From: Ligaoa zhengdingensis
GTDB taxonomy: Bacteria > Bacillota > Clostridia > Oscillospirales > Ruminococcaceae
NCBI RefSeq assembly: GCF_014384885.1
Contig: NZ_JACRST010000008.1
Location: forward strand, 1-64,000
Length of the DNA stretch: 64,000 nt
Direction: 5' to 3'
This document shows positions 35,476-43,078 of the stretch, in pieces. The notes beneath the pieces were generated by a model. The model ran no database searches, had not been told where the DNA came from, and saw only the letters and a program-made list of their open reading frames with translations. The first letter of the stretch is position 1. Each line of letters begins with the position of its first letter. A program made the position numbers and the translations under genes.

Positions 35476-36258
35476 TTAGGATACCAGGCGGCCGATCACC
35501 GCAAAACGGCCATGTTCTACAGCGTAATCACAGGTCACCAGGGTAATGAATCGATCGCCAAAGGAGGTTTCCACCCCGGTGTCAAAGCAGCGATAGGATT
35601 CCACACACTCCATCATCAAGCGATAGGTGTCCTCCGTATCCGGCTGCAACATGAAATTGTATCGATTGTCCAATTCCTCATCTTCCTGCAATTCCGCAAA
35701 GGGGATTGCAGCAACCACTTCATACTGATATTGCGTCGAGCCCAAAACCAGCCAGATGACAGAGTGCTGCGCCAGATAATCCGGTTCTGCATAGCGGGGC
35801 AGATTACTGAACATCGTGCCGTTTTTCATATTGTGCCCGTGAATGATTAGATTGCTGCTCATTGGATCAACCGAACAATCCGCATCAAGAAAAGGGGTTC
35901 CGCTGTAAGAGTAATTCCCTTTAAAGTTTCTGCGCAGATAGAATTCGGGGTCCCGCGGAGTATACATCACTGGATAATCGATGTTTACCCCTGGAACCAA
36001 AATCCAACCGATATAATCGGGATTTTGGGTGATATCGTAAGGCTCTCCCTCGGGCTCCCCTGTCTGCTCATTGGAATCAGTTTCATCCTCCGGAATCAGT
36101 ATGGAGGTGATGAGGCTCGGCTTTACTTCTCTAAATTCTTGCTGTGCCTTATTCAGCCGCCAATAATGGACTCCAAGCAATATCCCACAGAGCAATGCCA
36201 GAATCAGCAGAATTACCAATATGATTCTACAGAGTTTTTTTCTTTTCATCAGCGCCAC
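35476..36258 (-). CDS. srtB: Class B sortase
   Basis: A 260-residue protein with a basic N-terminus, one membrane segment (about 11-31) and a sortase domain. The catalytic set is visible: His in IIHGHNM (142), Cys in TLVTCDY (243) and Arg in GRFAVIGR (251). The spacing, IGWILVPGVNIDYPVM and the FGDRFITLVTCDY region fit class B. It begins at GTG (36258) or ATG (36249); neither has a strong ribosome site. A hairpin separates it from the small upstream gene. A likely substrate is the LPDAG-tailed protein encoded two genes further upstream. Confidence 0.92.
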   Translation of the reverse strand: MALMKRKKLCRIILVILLILALLCGILLGVHYWRLNKAQQEFREVKPSLITSILIPEDETDSNEQTGEPEGEPYDITQNPDYIGWILVPGVNIDYPVMYTPRDPEFYLRRNFKGNYSYSGTPFLDADCSVDPMSSNLIIHGHNMKNGTMFSNLPRYAEPDYLAQHSVIWLVLGSTQYQYEVVAAIPFAELQEDEELDNRYNFMLQPDTEDTYRLMMECVESYRCFDTGVETSFGDRFITLVTCDYAVEHGRFAVIGRLVS

Positions 36259-36285
36259 TTCACAATTTTAGAATAATTTTAAAAC

Positions 36286-36320
36286 AGTTGCCCCCAAGCG
36301 TTGACTACTTGAGGGCAACT
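36286..36320 (-). terminator. Hairpin between the matrix operon and the sortase gene
   Basis: A 13-bp stem with one mismatch and a 9-nt loop, followed on the minus strand by CTGTTTTAAAATTATT. It would end or weaken transcription just before the sortase, which has no obvious promoter of its own in the 27 nt left. Confidence 0.65.
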
Positions 36321-36368
36321 TTTTATGTCGATTCTTCCTGTTAACCTGTCAAAACCGCTGGCAAACTG

Positions 36369-36620
36369 TTATTCAGTTGCGCTGCTCTGAGAAGACGATG
36401 TTGCTTCATTCTCCGATGATGAGGACGTAATATCATTGTCTGCATTATTTGCGGATGTTGTGGTATTTGTAATTATTATTTGTGTTGTAACCGTATCTTC
36501 CAGATAAGCGCCCGAAGGGAGCACCAATCTGGAAACCAATAACATCGCCAAGCAGAGAACAGCGATGCCCAAAGCGAAAATCGACAACCGGAAACCGGAT
36601 ACTTTTGCCGATAATTTCAT
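36369..36620 (-). CDS. Small single-pass exported protein of unknown function
   Basis: 83 residues: a short basic start, one membrane segment (about 13-34, SIFALGIAVLCLAMLLVSRLV) and a C-terminal tail extremely rich in Ser, Thr, Asn and Glu. No family recognised. GGGGGGAG upstream and a 15-nt gap from the preceding gene support translation as part of the operon. The tail would lie outside the membrane if the N-terminus is inside. Confidence 0.65.
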   Translation of the reverse strand: MKLSAKVSGFRLSIFALGIAVLCLAMLLVSRLVLPSGAYLEDTVTTQIIITNTTTSANNADNDITSSSSENEATSSSQSSATE

Positions 36621-36635
36621 AACGGCTCCCCCCTT

Positions 36636-37262
36636 TTATTCATTTCGGAATTGCAGATTATTGACGTCCTGATTCTTTGCCTGAACAGCTTCCACCACTA
36701 GGCTCATGTCGTCGCTGATTTTTTCAGAATCGACCGCATTATAAGTATTGTCTGCGGAGGCATCCAACCAGGCATAAAAGACCAAGGTCTTCATCGATCC
36801 TTCCGTTTCAGCAGCAGAGAGATATACCGCATCCGAAAAGATATCGCCATCTAAGAGCTCTTTTGCCAACCCATTGTAAAGATACTCCTCAGCGCCTTCC
36901 TCCCGAATGGCGATATGCAGCACATCTGCCAAAGGATGTTTCAAATCGTCTTTGCCAAAAAACATGCGGCAATACACAGGCTGTTCGTCCAGATTTCTTA
37001 CCACCATGGTACCATCCGCTACAGAATCTGACGCTGGAGAGGATGCAGGGGCCAAATTCTCCAGCCCGATAAGCTGATCCAGCGGAATATCCGTATCTCG
37101 ATTCGCATAGAGACCGATGTCGATGGAGCCCATCTGATAGGTTACCACCGCTTGATACTGCGATAAAGTCACCGCATAAACGATTACAACCAGGAATGCA
37201 AGCACCGCAATACAGGTAATCAAAGATAAAATGAGCTTCTTTTTTGTTGTAGATTTACGCAT
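36636..37262 (-). CDS. Exported camelysin/TasA-locus-type protein of unknown function
   Basis: 208 residues with a basic N-terminus and one hydrophobic segment (about 9-31), then a soluble domain: QMGSIDIGLYANRDTDIP, GTMVVRNLDEQPVYCRMFFGKD and a region ending VFYAWLDASADNTYNAV. The pattern (short strand, 'IDIGLY', a clause on residual display of mean changes in strand positions) is reminiscent of SipW-substrate companions but is too weak for a family name. Its start overlaps the preceding gene by 8 nt, so it is translated with it. Confidence 0.65.
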   Translation of the reverse strand: MRKSTTKKKLILSLITCIAVLAFLVVIVYAVTLSQYQAVVTYQMGSIDIGLYANRDTDIPLDQLIGLENLAPASSPASDSVADGTMVVRNLDEQPVYCRMFFGKDDLKHPLADVLHIAIREEGAEEYLYNGLAKELLDGDIFSDAVYLSAAETEGSMKTLVFYAWLDASADNTYNAVDSEKISDDMSLVVEAVQAKNQDVNNLQFRNE

Positions 37263-37941
37263 GCCTGCTTCTCTCCTTTCTGCGGATTACTACGTAAAGA
37301 ACCGCCGCCATCAATATTGCGACGATGCCGATAATCCAGAGAAAGTGCACCCAGGTGTAATCAGCGCCCGCATCCGGCAGCTCTTTGGAGTAATCAAAGT
37401 CTACCTGGGAACCGGAAGACCCACCACTATGGTTGCCACCGCCGCCGCTGCTGTTCCGCATCAACGAAACATTGATAGTAAAGGCAGCCAAAGCATTTTG
37501 ATAGGTATTATCCAAAGAGGTCGGTACTTTTACCTCAAGATACATATCCACCAAATTTGTGGTGTCACTTCTCAAGCCAAAATTGTGCTTTGTCCCTCTA
37601 AACAGATCCTCAAGCAGAAATGTATTGCTCGCCTGATACTCCGCCTGATCTGCATATTTGAGTTTCAGCACAGCCTCACACTGTTTGAGCAAATCGAGCT
37701 GATCTTCTTTCACCGATGCAGAAACTTGTAGGTACGCGCGTTTGGACGAAACACACTCCAAGAAAATTTCTTTCGACAGCGTATCCCCCGGCATCGTTTC
37801 AGAAAAAGTAAACTCTTCCTTCACCACGCCTGACGAAGCGGAGAGGCGGATTCTGGCATCCTCCGCAAAAGCAATCACTCCTGTGGAAGTCAACAGAAAA
37901 AGCAAAGTCAATAAGGAGCATGCTATTCTTTTTAATTTCAT
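37255..37941 (-). CDS. Cell-wall anchor candidate with LPDAG sorting-like tail
   Basis: 228 residues: signal peptide (cleavage near GVIAFA), an exported domain of ~130 residues with the pattern LSASSGVVKEEFTFSE, a Gly/Ser-rich spacer, then LPDAG (188-192), a hydrophobic segment (about 198-219) and RRKERSRH. This tripartite tail is the layout of sortase substrates, with Ala in place of Thr. A class B sortase is encoded four genes' distance downstream in the same locus. The ATG with AGAGGGGG upstream is chosen over an earlier in-frame ATG. The biochemical role is not known. Confidence 0.75.
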   Translation of the reverse strand: MKLKRIACSLLTLLFLLTSTGVIAFAEDARIRLSASSGVVKEEFTFSETMPGDTLSKEIFLECVSSKRAYLQVSASVKEDQLDLLKQCEAVLKLKYADQAEYQASNTFLLEDLFRGTKHNFGLRSDTTNLVDMYLEVKVPTSLDNTYQNALAAFTINVSLMRNSSGGGGNHSGGSSGSQVDFDYSKELPDAGADYTWVHFLWIIGIVAILMAAVLYVVIRRKERSRHA

Positions 37942-38042
37942 GATTTTCCCCCTCTTCTTTCCAGTCTCGCCCAATAAGAACAAAGCAAAACCAAAAAGCC
38001 GATATTGGATTGATCCAAGCAACTAGTTGCCGCTAGATGTCA

Positions 38043-38771
38043 CTAAGCGTTCTCTTCGTCTGTGTTATCTTGACCCGCCGCCTCTTTCGTGGAATCGCCT
38101 TCCGCTTCCTCTGTCACAGGAGACTTTTCCCGCGTCTGATCGTCCTGAGAATTCTTTTCATCCGAAATTTCCCCGGTTTGAGATTCAGAATCGAGCTTTT
38201 TTTGATCCTTTTCATCCACATAACGGCAGATGTTTTTAATTAACTGAATCACTTCAACTACCAAAAGTGCGAAACAAGGCAGGATTAAGATCAAAAAATA
38301 GCCCTGCTTCGTCTTCAAAAATGCCAATAAATAACCCAACCAAGGGATATGCAAGACCACTTTTCCCAATACATTGCTGGGCAAAGCTGCTGCTCCATCG
38401 CGGTCCTCGTTCGCATCGCCTTTGGTGATAAACATCTTACCGCCGGTTCCTTCGGTCACCTCAACGATCCGGTGTGTGACCACTTTACCATTAAACATGG
38501 GGTCGTTAGAGAGAAAGGTGATGATATCGCCTTCCTCCAATGTCTGTGGATCCACCTTTTTCACTACAATCACACTGCCGACATCCAAAGTGCCTGTCAT
38601 ACTGCCGGTTGTGACGGTATAAATGGAATACTGATTAAAAAAAGGCATCGATTGGGTATTGGAAGCAATAATCAAATAAACCATCACCAGAAAAAGGCCG
38701 ACCAACAAAACCGTTAACACCACACTGATACAACGGTTCAGCACATGAAGGAAGCGCTTCGTCCTACTCAT
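38043..38771 (-). CDS. sipW: SipW-type (ER-type) signal peptidase I
   Basis: 242 residues. N-terminal membrane segment (about 15-37), catalytic Ser57 in VTTGSMTGTLDVGS, and His100 in VVTHRIVEV in place of the Lys of ordinary bacterial signal peptidases, the SipW/ER-type pattern. A second membrane segment lies at about 153-175, followed by an unusually long acidic, disordered C-tail. SipW in Bacillus processes TasA and TapA; here the TasA-like proteins upstream are the likely substrates. It overlaps the preceding gene by 8 nt. Confidence 0.92.
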   Translation of the reverse strand: MSRTKRFLHVLNRCISVVLTVLLVGLFLVMVYLIIASNTQSMPFFNQYSIYTVTTGSMTGTLDVGSVIVVKKVDPQTLEEGDIITFLSNDPMFNGKVVTHRIVEVTEGTGGKMFITKGDANEDRDGAAALPSNVLGKVVLHIPWLGYLLAFLKTKQGYFLILILPCFALLVVEVIQLIKNICRYVDEKDQKKLDSESQTGEISDEKNSQDDQTREKSPVTEEAEGDSTKEAAGQDNTDEENA

Positions 38772-39528
38772 TGGAGGTTACTCCATCCCCCGCATCCGAG
38801 GACGTACCTTCCGTGTCAGCCGTCACCGGCGGCTGCGCAGAATCTTTTTCTTCCCCATTTTTATCGGAATCCCCAGACTGCTGATCCGCTACAGAAGGTT
38901 GGACCAGATCAGCATCGGCGGAAGAATTTTCCGATTCATCTTTGGATGTCACTATGTCGTCTCTGTCGGTCTGAACGGATTCAGAATCCTTTTTTCCGGA
39001 GGCTGTCTGAGGCGCAACATCAAACACCACCACAGCCTTTTGGCTGGTGGCGAGGTTATCAGTCTGCTGTGCCGTTACCTGAAATAAGAAATCAGCCGTA
39101 TCGCTGGATAGATCCGGCTCTCCCGACAGGGTAATCTTCAATGTCAAATTTAACGCGTCCATCCCAGGCATGAGCTCGACTGTCGTCAGGCTGCCGCCCA
39201 GCTCATCAAGCACTTCGTACTCGATCTCGTTGTTTTCTAACAAGGTCTGCGCCGCTTCATTCGATGCGTTCAACTGAAAAATCATCACGGACGGAACCGT
39301 GGATTTATTTTCGACTGTAAAATTCTGCTCATAAGGTTCTGTTTTGAGCTCCTCCAGATTTACTTCAATCTGATTGAGGTCAGCCACCTCAATATCGACA
39401 TGCGCTGCGACAGCTTCGATATTGAGCGCGGCAACATCAGCCTGCCACGCAAATGTCAAGCACAGGTAAGCTGATATTACAAATATCGTCATGCAATTTA
39501 AAACAATTTTCTTCAGGAGTTGGGACAC
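38764..39528 (-). CDS. Exported TasA-like accessory protein with acidic tail
   Basis: 254 residues: a hydrophobic N-terminal segment (about 7-30), a domain with alternating short strands (VEVADLNQIEVNLEEL; YEQNFTVENKSTVPSVMIF) similar in style to TasA-type proteins, and a long Ser/Asp/Glu-rich low-complexity tail from about residue 165. A GTG at 39528 with AAGGGGG upstream is preferred. It directly precedes and overlaps sipW, a position held by TapA-like accessory proteins in Bacillus; a TapA-like role is inferred only from position. Confidence 0.6.
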   Translation of the reverse strand: MSQLLKKIVLNCMTIFVISAYLCLTFAWQADVAALNIEAVAAHVDIEVADLNQIEVNLEELKTEPYEQNFTVENKSTVPSVMIFQLNASNEAAQTLLENNEIEYEVLDELGGSLTTVELMPGMDALNLTLKITLSGEPDLSSDTADFLFQVTAQQTDNLATSQKAVVVFDVAPQTASGKKDSESVQTDRDDIVTSKDESENSSADADLVQPSVADQQSGDSDKNGEEKDSAQPPVTADTEGTSSDAGDGVTSNE

Positions 39529-39560
39529 ATTGACGCCCCCTTTGGTGAGATTAATAAGGT

Positions 39561-39598
39561 GTGGGGCTGCGGCCCGGTCAATACGACCGCAGCCCCAC
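39561..39598 (-). terminator. Strong hairpin between the TasA-like gene and the sipW module
   Basis: A perfect 12-bp GC-rich stem with a 14-nt loop, followed by ACCTTATTAA. The T-run is poor. It may act as a partial terminator or RNA-stabilising hairpin, letting the structural genes upstream be expressed more than sipW. Confidence 0.5.
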
Positions 39599-39640
39599 AT
39601 CAAAAACATTGCCTAAAAAACTGCGCTAAGGGTTCAATGA

Positions 39641-40378
39641 TTACGCCGCAAAGGTAGCGCCTTCATCGGTCTGGGCAGCCAGAACCTTGAGGGTGGCATG
39701 ATAGTGTTTTCCCTGATACTCGTTGCCAGCATCAGCATTCAGATAAGCACCCAGCGCATAGGAGGTTGTGGTGCTCTCGCCAGCGGGGAGAACAACTTCG
39801 TTGCCCTCGCCATCGAGGACGATGTAACCCTCTTTCAGCGCATCTACGCCCAGGGTGGTAACTTTTTCCCAAGCGCCGTCCACTTTTTTCAGGAGAACGA
39901 GCTCCAGAACGCCATCAACGCCCAGGCCGTTGTCGCAAGCGATCTCAGCGGGATCGCCGACTTTAACGCCGCCCACGCCGTTATCAACGATGTTGGGGAT
40001 TTTGCAATCGGCGGGGACCTCAGCATCCACAAGCGCCAGCTTCAGGTTGACAGGCAGGGTGCCTTCGTTGTTGATGGTGAACTCCTGCACATAGACGGGG
40101 GTGGGGTCGTAGCCCTCAGGAGCATGGCTGGAGGAGAGGGCAATATCCGATTCATAGGTGTTGATCCAGTTCATGAAAGCATCTTCGGAAGCCATGGGGC
40201 GCAGGTTCTCAAAGGTGAGCTCCACATCGTCGCCGACAGTGATATCCAGAACGCCGGCCTCAAATTTGGTGCCAATGGTCTCAACGTCGGTGAACCACGC
40301 ATAGGTGATACCCAGCATCATCGCCAGAATGACCAGAATGCCGATAACGGACAGTGTAATCTTTTTCTTGCTTGTCAT
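39641..40378 (-). CDS. TasA/camelysin (CalY)-family fibre protein
   Basis: 245 residues. The N-terminus has the SipW-dependent signal pattern (KKKITLSVIGILVILAMMLGITYAWFTDVET), cut after the hydrophobic stretch. The body begins FEAGVLDITVGDDVELTFENLRP and contains FTINNEGTLPVNLKLALVDAE, the hallmark of the TasA/CalY fold that assembles into extracellular fibres or coats. GGAGG is 8 nt before the ATG. It is the simplest member in the locus and may be the fibre subunit. Confidence 0.85.
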   Translation of the reverse strand: MTSKKKITLSVIGILVILAMMLGITYAWFTDVETIGTKFEAGVLDITVGDDVELTFENLRPMASEDAFMNWINTYESDIALSSSHAPEGYDPTPVYVQEFTINNEGTLPVNLKLALVDAEVPADCKIPNIVDNGVGGVKVGDPAEIACDNGLGVDGVLELVLLKKVDGAWEKVTTLGVDALKEGYIVLDGEGNEVVLPAGESTTTSYALGAYLNADAGNEYQGKHYHATLKVLAAQTDEGATFAA

Positions 40379-40471
40379 GATAAGTACCTCCATAAATTTT
40401 TATATGTTGAGAGAGGGCGCAAATTTATGAACTATCCCCCTCCCGCGGGGACAAAACACGAATGCTAAAAA

Positions 40472-43012
40472 CTAGCGGGGGTTGTTGATGAGGTCGGGGT
40501 ACTGGCTGCTGGTTCCAAAATTCCATACCGAGGTGGAGAAGCCAGTCAAGGAGGTAGCGCTCTTCAGAGCCGACTCGGTCATAATTGTGCCTGCAGAAGT
40601 CGCCGTGCTCCCAACATAATAGAAATTAGTAACGGTAGCCGAGTTTTTGCCAACTCCAAGCGTTATGTATCCATAGTTATTCCAGTCATTATACGTAATT
40701 TTACCACTGGCATTTGTATAGCAATTTTTAATTATGCCATTGCTGGTATTCAAGCCCGCGAAAGCACCGATGCCACCGTTGCCTTTGATCGCAGCCTCAG
40801 GAACCGCATAACTATTTTCAATAGTGCCAGCGTTACCACCGACAAAGCCACCGATAAACATAAAATACTTATCAGTGTTAGCCAAGGTATAAGCCGTTAC
40901 TAAATCATTTACATCAGCGGTGGAATACGATTCCTTAATCGCACCATAATTTTGGCCTACCAAACCGCCTACATAACTATAGCCAGTAACCGACCCATTG
41001 GTAGCACTGCTATATTCAATTGTACCAGAGTCAGCGTTGACACCCACCAAAAGGCCGACCTTACTCAATTCACCAGACCCACTACCAATACCAGAAGATG
41101 CACCGGAAACATGCACGTTCGAGACTAAACCAGAGTTTGTTCCTGCAAGTATGCCAACAGTATTACCACCACATACCCCGTCTGCATCAGTTGCAGTATT
41201 TGTTTTCAAGGTAATATTTTTGACCGTACCAGCATTCTCTGCAAAGATGCCAACATTGTTGTATTCGGTGCCATAATCGATCTTTATATCGCTGACAGTA
41301 TTTCCATCACCATCGAGTGTTCCTGTAAACGGCACATCAGCACTCTCACCCAAACCAATGGTATCAAAATAGCCTCTAGTGTTACCGCCAGCCAAGCTAA
41401 TACTATTTGCGAGTTTGAAATTCTTATTGACCGCATAGCGAATATTATCAAACTCGATTGCGTTGCTCACCATATACGGGTCATCGACAGAACCGGTACC
41501 ACTCGCATAAAGGCCAGTTTTAATCTTGAAGATTACCGGCTCAGGGGAAGTAGTACCATCCTCGGGATTCAGGGTAACCACTTTACTCGAGGATTCACCG
41601 GAAGCCAGTTCATAATCATAGTCCTTACCGCTACTCGTATAATTATTATTTCGGACAGTTACCCAAGACATATCTGCATTTACAGTATAGGAAGTAACAT
41701 TCCCTTTCTCAGTCAGATTCAGGGTTTGTTCCTTTCTTACAGTATCGCCTTCCTTATACTGCACGGTCACCGTATAGTTGTAATCCTGATCGGGATCAAC
41801 TGTGCTATCCTGGGTCACAGTGAAGACAACATCAGAAGCAACGCCCTCAGTCAGAGTCGAAACCTGGCTCTGCTCAGCGGGATCGTAGTGGTAACCAGTA
41901 GGCGCAGCGACCATCGCAGTCGTCACAGTGTAGGGGAACTGGTTATCCTTAACTGTGAGAGTTGTTTCGTCAACCTTCGTGCCGGTCTCCTTGTCGTTGA
42001 AAATAACCTTGATGGTCACATCCTGCGGATCCGGATCGGCATCCTCCGTCACCGTAAAGGTCACATCAGAAGCAACGCCCTCGGTCAGAGTCGAAACCCG
42101 GCTCTGCTCGGCGGGATCGTAGTGGTAACCAGTAGGCGCAGCGACCATCGCAGTCGTCACAGTGTAGGGGAACTGATTATCCTTAACCGTGAGAGTTGTT
42201 TCGTCAACCTTCGTGCCGGTCGCCTTGTCATTGAAAATAACCTTGATGGTCATATCCTGCGGGTCCGGATCGGGATCGCCGCTGCCGTCGGGCTTGCCGA
42301 TAGGCGCGCCTTCGTCGAGCTGGCCAGCGCCAACCCACAGAGCGCCATGGAAATGTTTCGCCTGATAATCGTTACCGACAGTCTCAGGCAGATAGCCGCC
42401 GATCACGTAGGTACGATCTTCGCCCGCGCCCAGCATCGCGGCGGGCTCATAAGATGTCGCGTCGTCACCAGCGGTCACAGTGTTCAGGTTGACGCCCTCC
42501 ACGCGGGTCCACTTGCCGGTTTCATCGTCCAGCTCATACAAGAACACTTTGATCACTTCAGCCAGCTTGTTGGTGCAAGCTACGGTTGCAGGATCAGCAA
42601 CCTGCTCCACATGGCCGTCGTCCGTGCGCAGGATGTTTTTCACCGTATCATTCGGCGTAACAGCTGTCAGGGAGAGCTGCAGCTTGGCCGGCAGCGTACC
42701 CTCGTTGGCGATCTTCACCGCACGGAAGTACACCGGCTCGGGAGCAAACCCTTCGGTGTTAAGGTTTTTGATCTCATCCGTGAGCTCCGCATCGAACTGC
42801 TCGAGCGTCAACGGGCGCAGATTGTCAAAGGTCAGTTCGGCCGATTCCGGATTGGTGGGATCGGTCACCGTAATGTTGAGCACGCCTGCCTTAAAGTTAA
42901 GGTCTGCGGTTTCAACATCTGTGAACCAAGCAAATGTGGTGCCAAGCACCATCGCCAATACAACCAGAACCGAAAGTACCGAAAGTGCGATTTTTTTCTT
43001 TTGATTGCTCAC
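40472..43012 (-). CDS. Giant surface protein: TasA-like head, MucBP-like modules, GLUG beta-helix
   Basis: 846 residues. SipW-type signal (QKKKIALSVLSVLVVLAMV, then FAWFTDVETADLNFKAG), TasA-like domain to about 245 (ANEGTLPAKLQLSLTA; YQAKHFHGALWVGAGQ), three MucBP-like modules, two nearly identical (IKVIFNDK...TKVDETTLTVKD), and a C-terminal region from about 520 with GLUG-type repeats (GGLVGQNYGAI, GGFVGGNAGTI, IGAFAGLNTSNG). GTG at 43012 is preferred because GGGG lies 8 nt upstream; a GTG at 43021 would overlap it. No sorting tail is seen, so it is probably retained through the TasA-like head. Confidence 0.85.
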   Translation of the reverse strand: MSNQKKKIALSVLSVLVVLAMVLGTTFAWFTDVETADLNFKAGVLNITVTDPTNPESAELTFDNLRPLTLEQFDAELTDEIKNLNTEGFAPEPVYFRAVKIANEGTLPAKLQLSLTAVTPNDTVKNILRTDDGHVEQVADPATVACTNKLAEVIKVFLYELDDETGKWTRVEGVNLNTVTAGDDATSYEPAAMLGAGEDRTYVIGGYLPETVGNDYQAKHFHGALWVGAGQLDEGAPIGKPDGSGDPDPDPQDMTIKVIFNDKATGTKVDETTLTVKDNQFPYTVTTAMVAAPTGYHYDPAEQSRVSTLTEGVASDVTFTVTEDADPDPQDVTIKVIFNDKETGTKVDETTLTVKDNQFPYTVTTAMVAAPTGYHYDPAEQSQVSTLTEGVASDVVFTVTQDSTVDPDQDYNYTVTVQYKEGDTVRKEQTLNLTEKGNVTSYTVNADMSWVTVRNNNYTSSGKDYDYELASGESSSKVVTLNPEDGTTSPEPVIFKIKTGLYASGTGSVDDPYMVSNAIEFDNIRYAVNKNFKLANSISLAGGNTRGYFDTIGLGESADVPFTGTLDGDGNTVSDIKIDYGTEYNNVGIFAENAGTVKNITLKTNTATDADGVCGGNTVGILAGTNSGLVSNVHVSGASSGIGSGSGELSKVGLLVGVNADSGTIEYSSATNGSVTGYSYVGGLVGQNYGAIKESYSTADVNDLVTAYTLANTDKYFMFIGGFVGGNAGTIENSYAVPEAAIKGNGGIGAFAGLNTSNGIIKNCYTNASGKITYNDWNNYGYITLGVGKNSATVTNFYYVGSTATSAGTIMTESALKSATSLTGFSTSVWNFGTSSQYPDLINNPR
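41822..42261. repeat. Near-identical 234-bp tandem duplication inside the giant surface gene
   Basis: The segment 41822-42027 recurs with an offset of 234 nt at 42056-42261, differing at only a handful of positions. It encodes the two MucBP-like modules of 78 residues. The small number of changes indicates a recent duplication, so copy number may vary between strains. Confidence 0.85.
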
Positions 43013-43078
43013 AATTTTCACCCCGTTTTAAAATTTGTATATCTAAACTCCCACTAGCGGCGGGAGAGTGCGAAGAAA

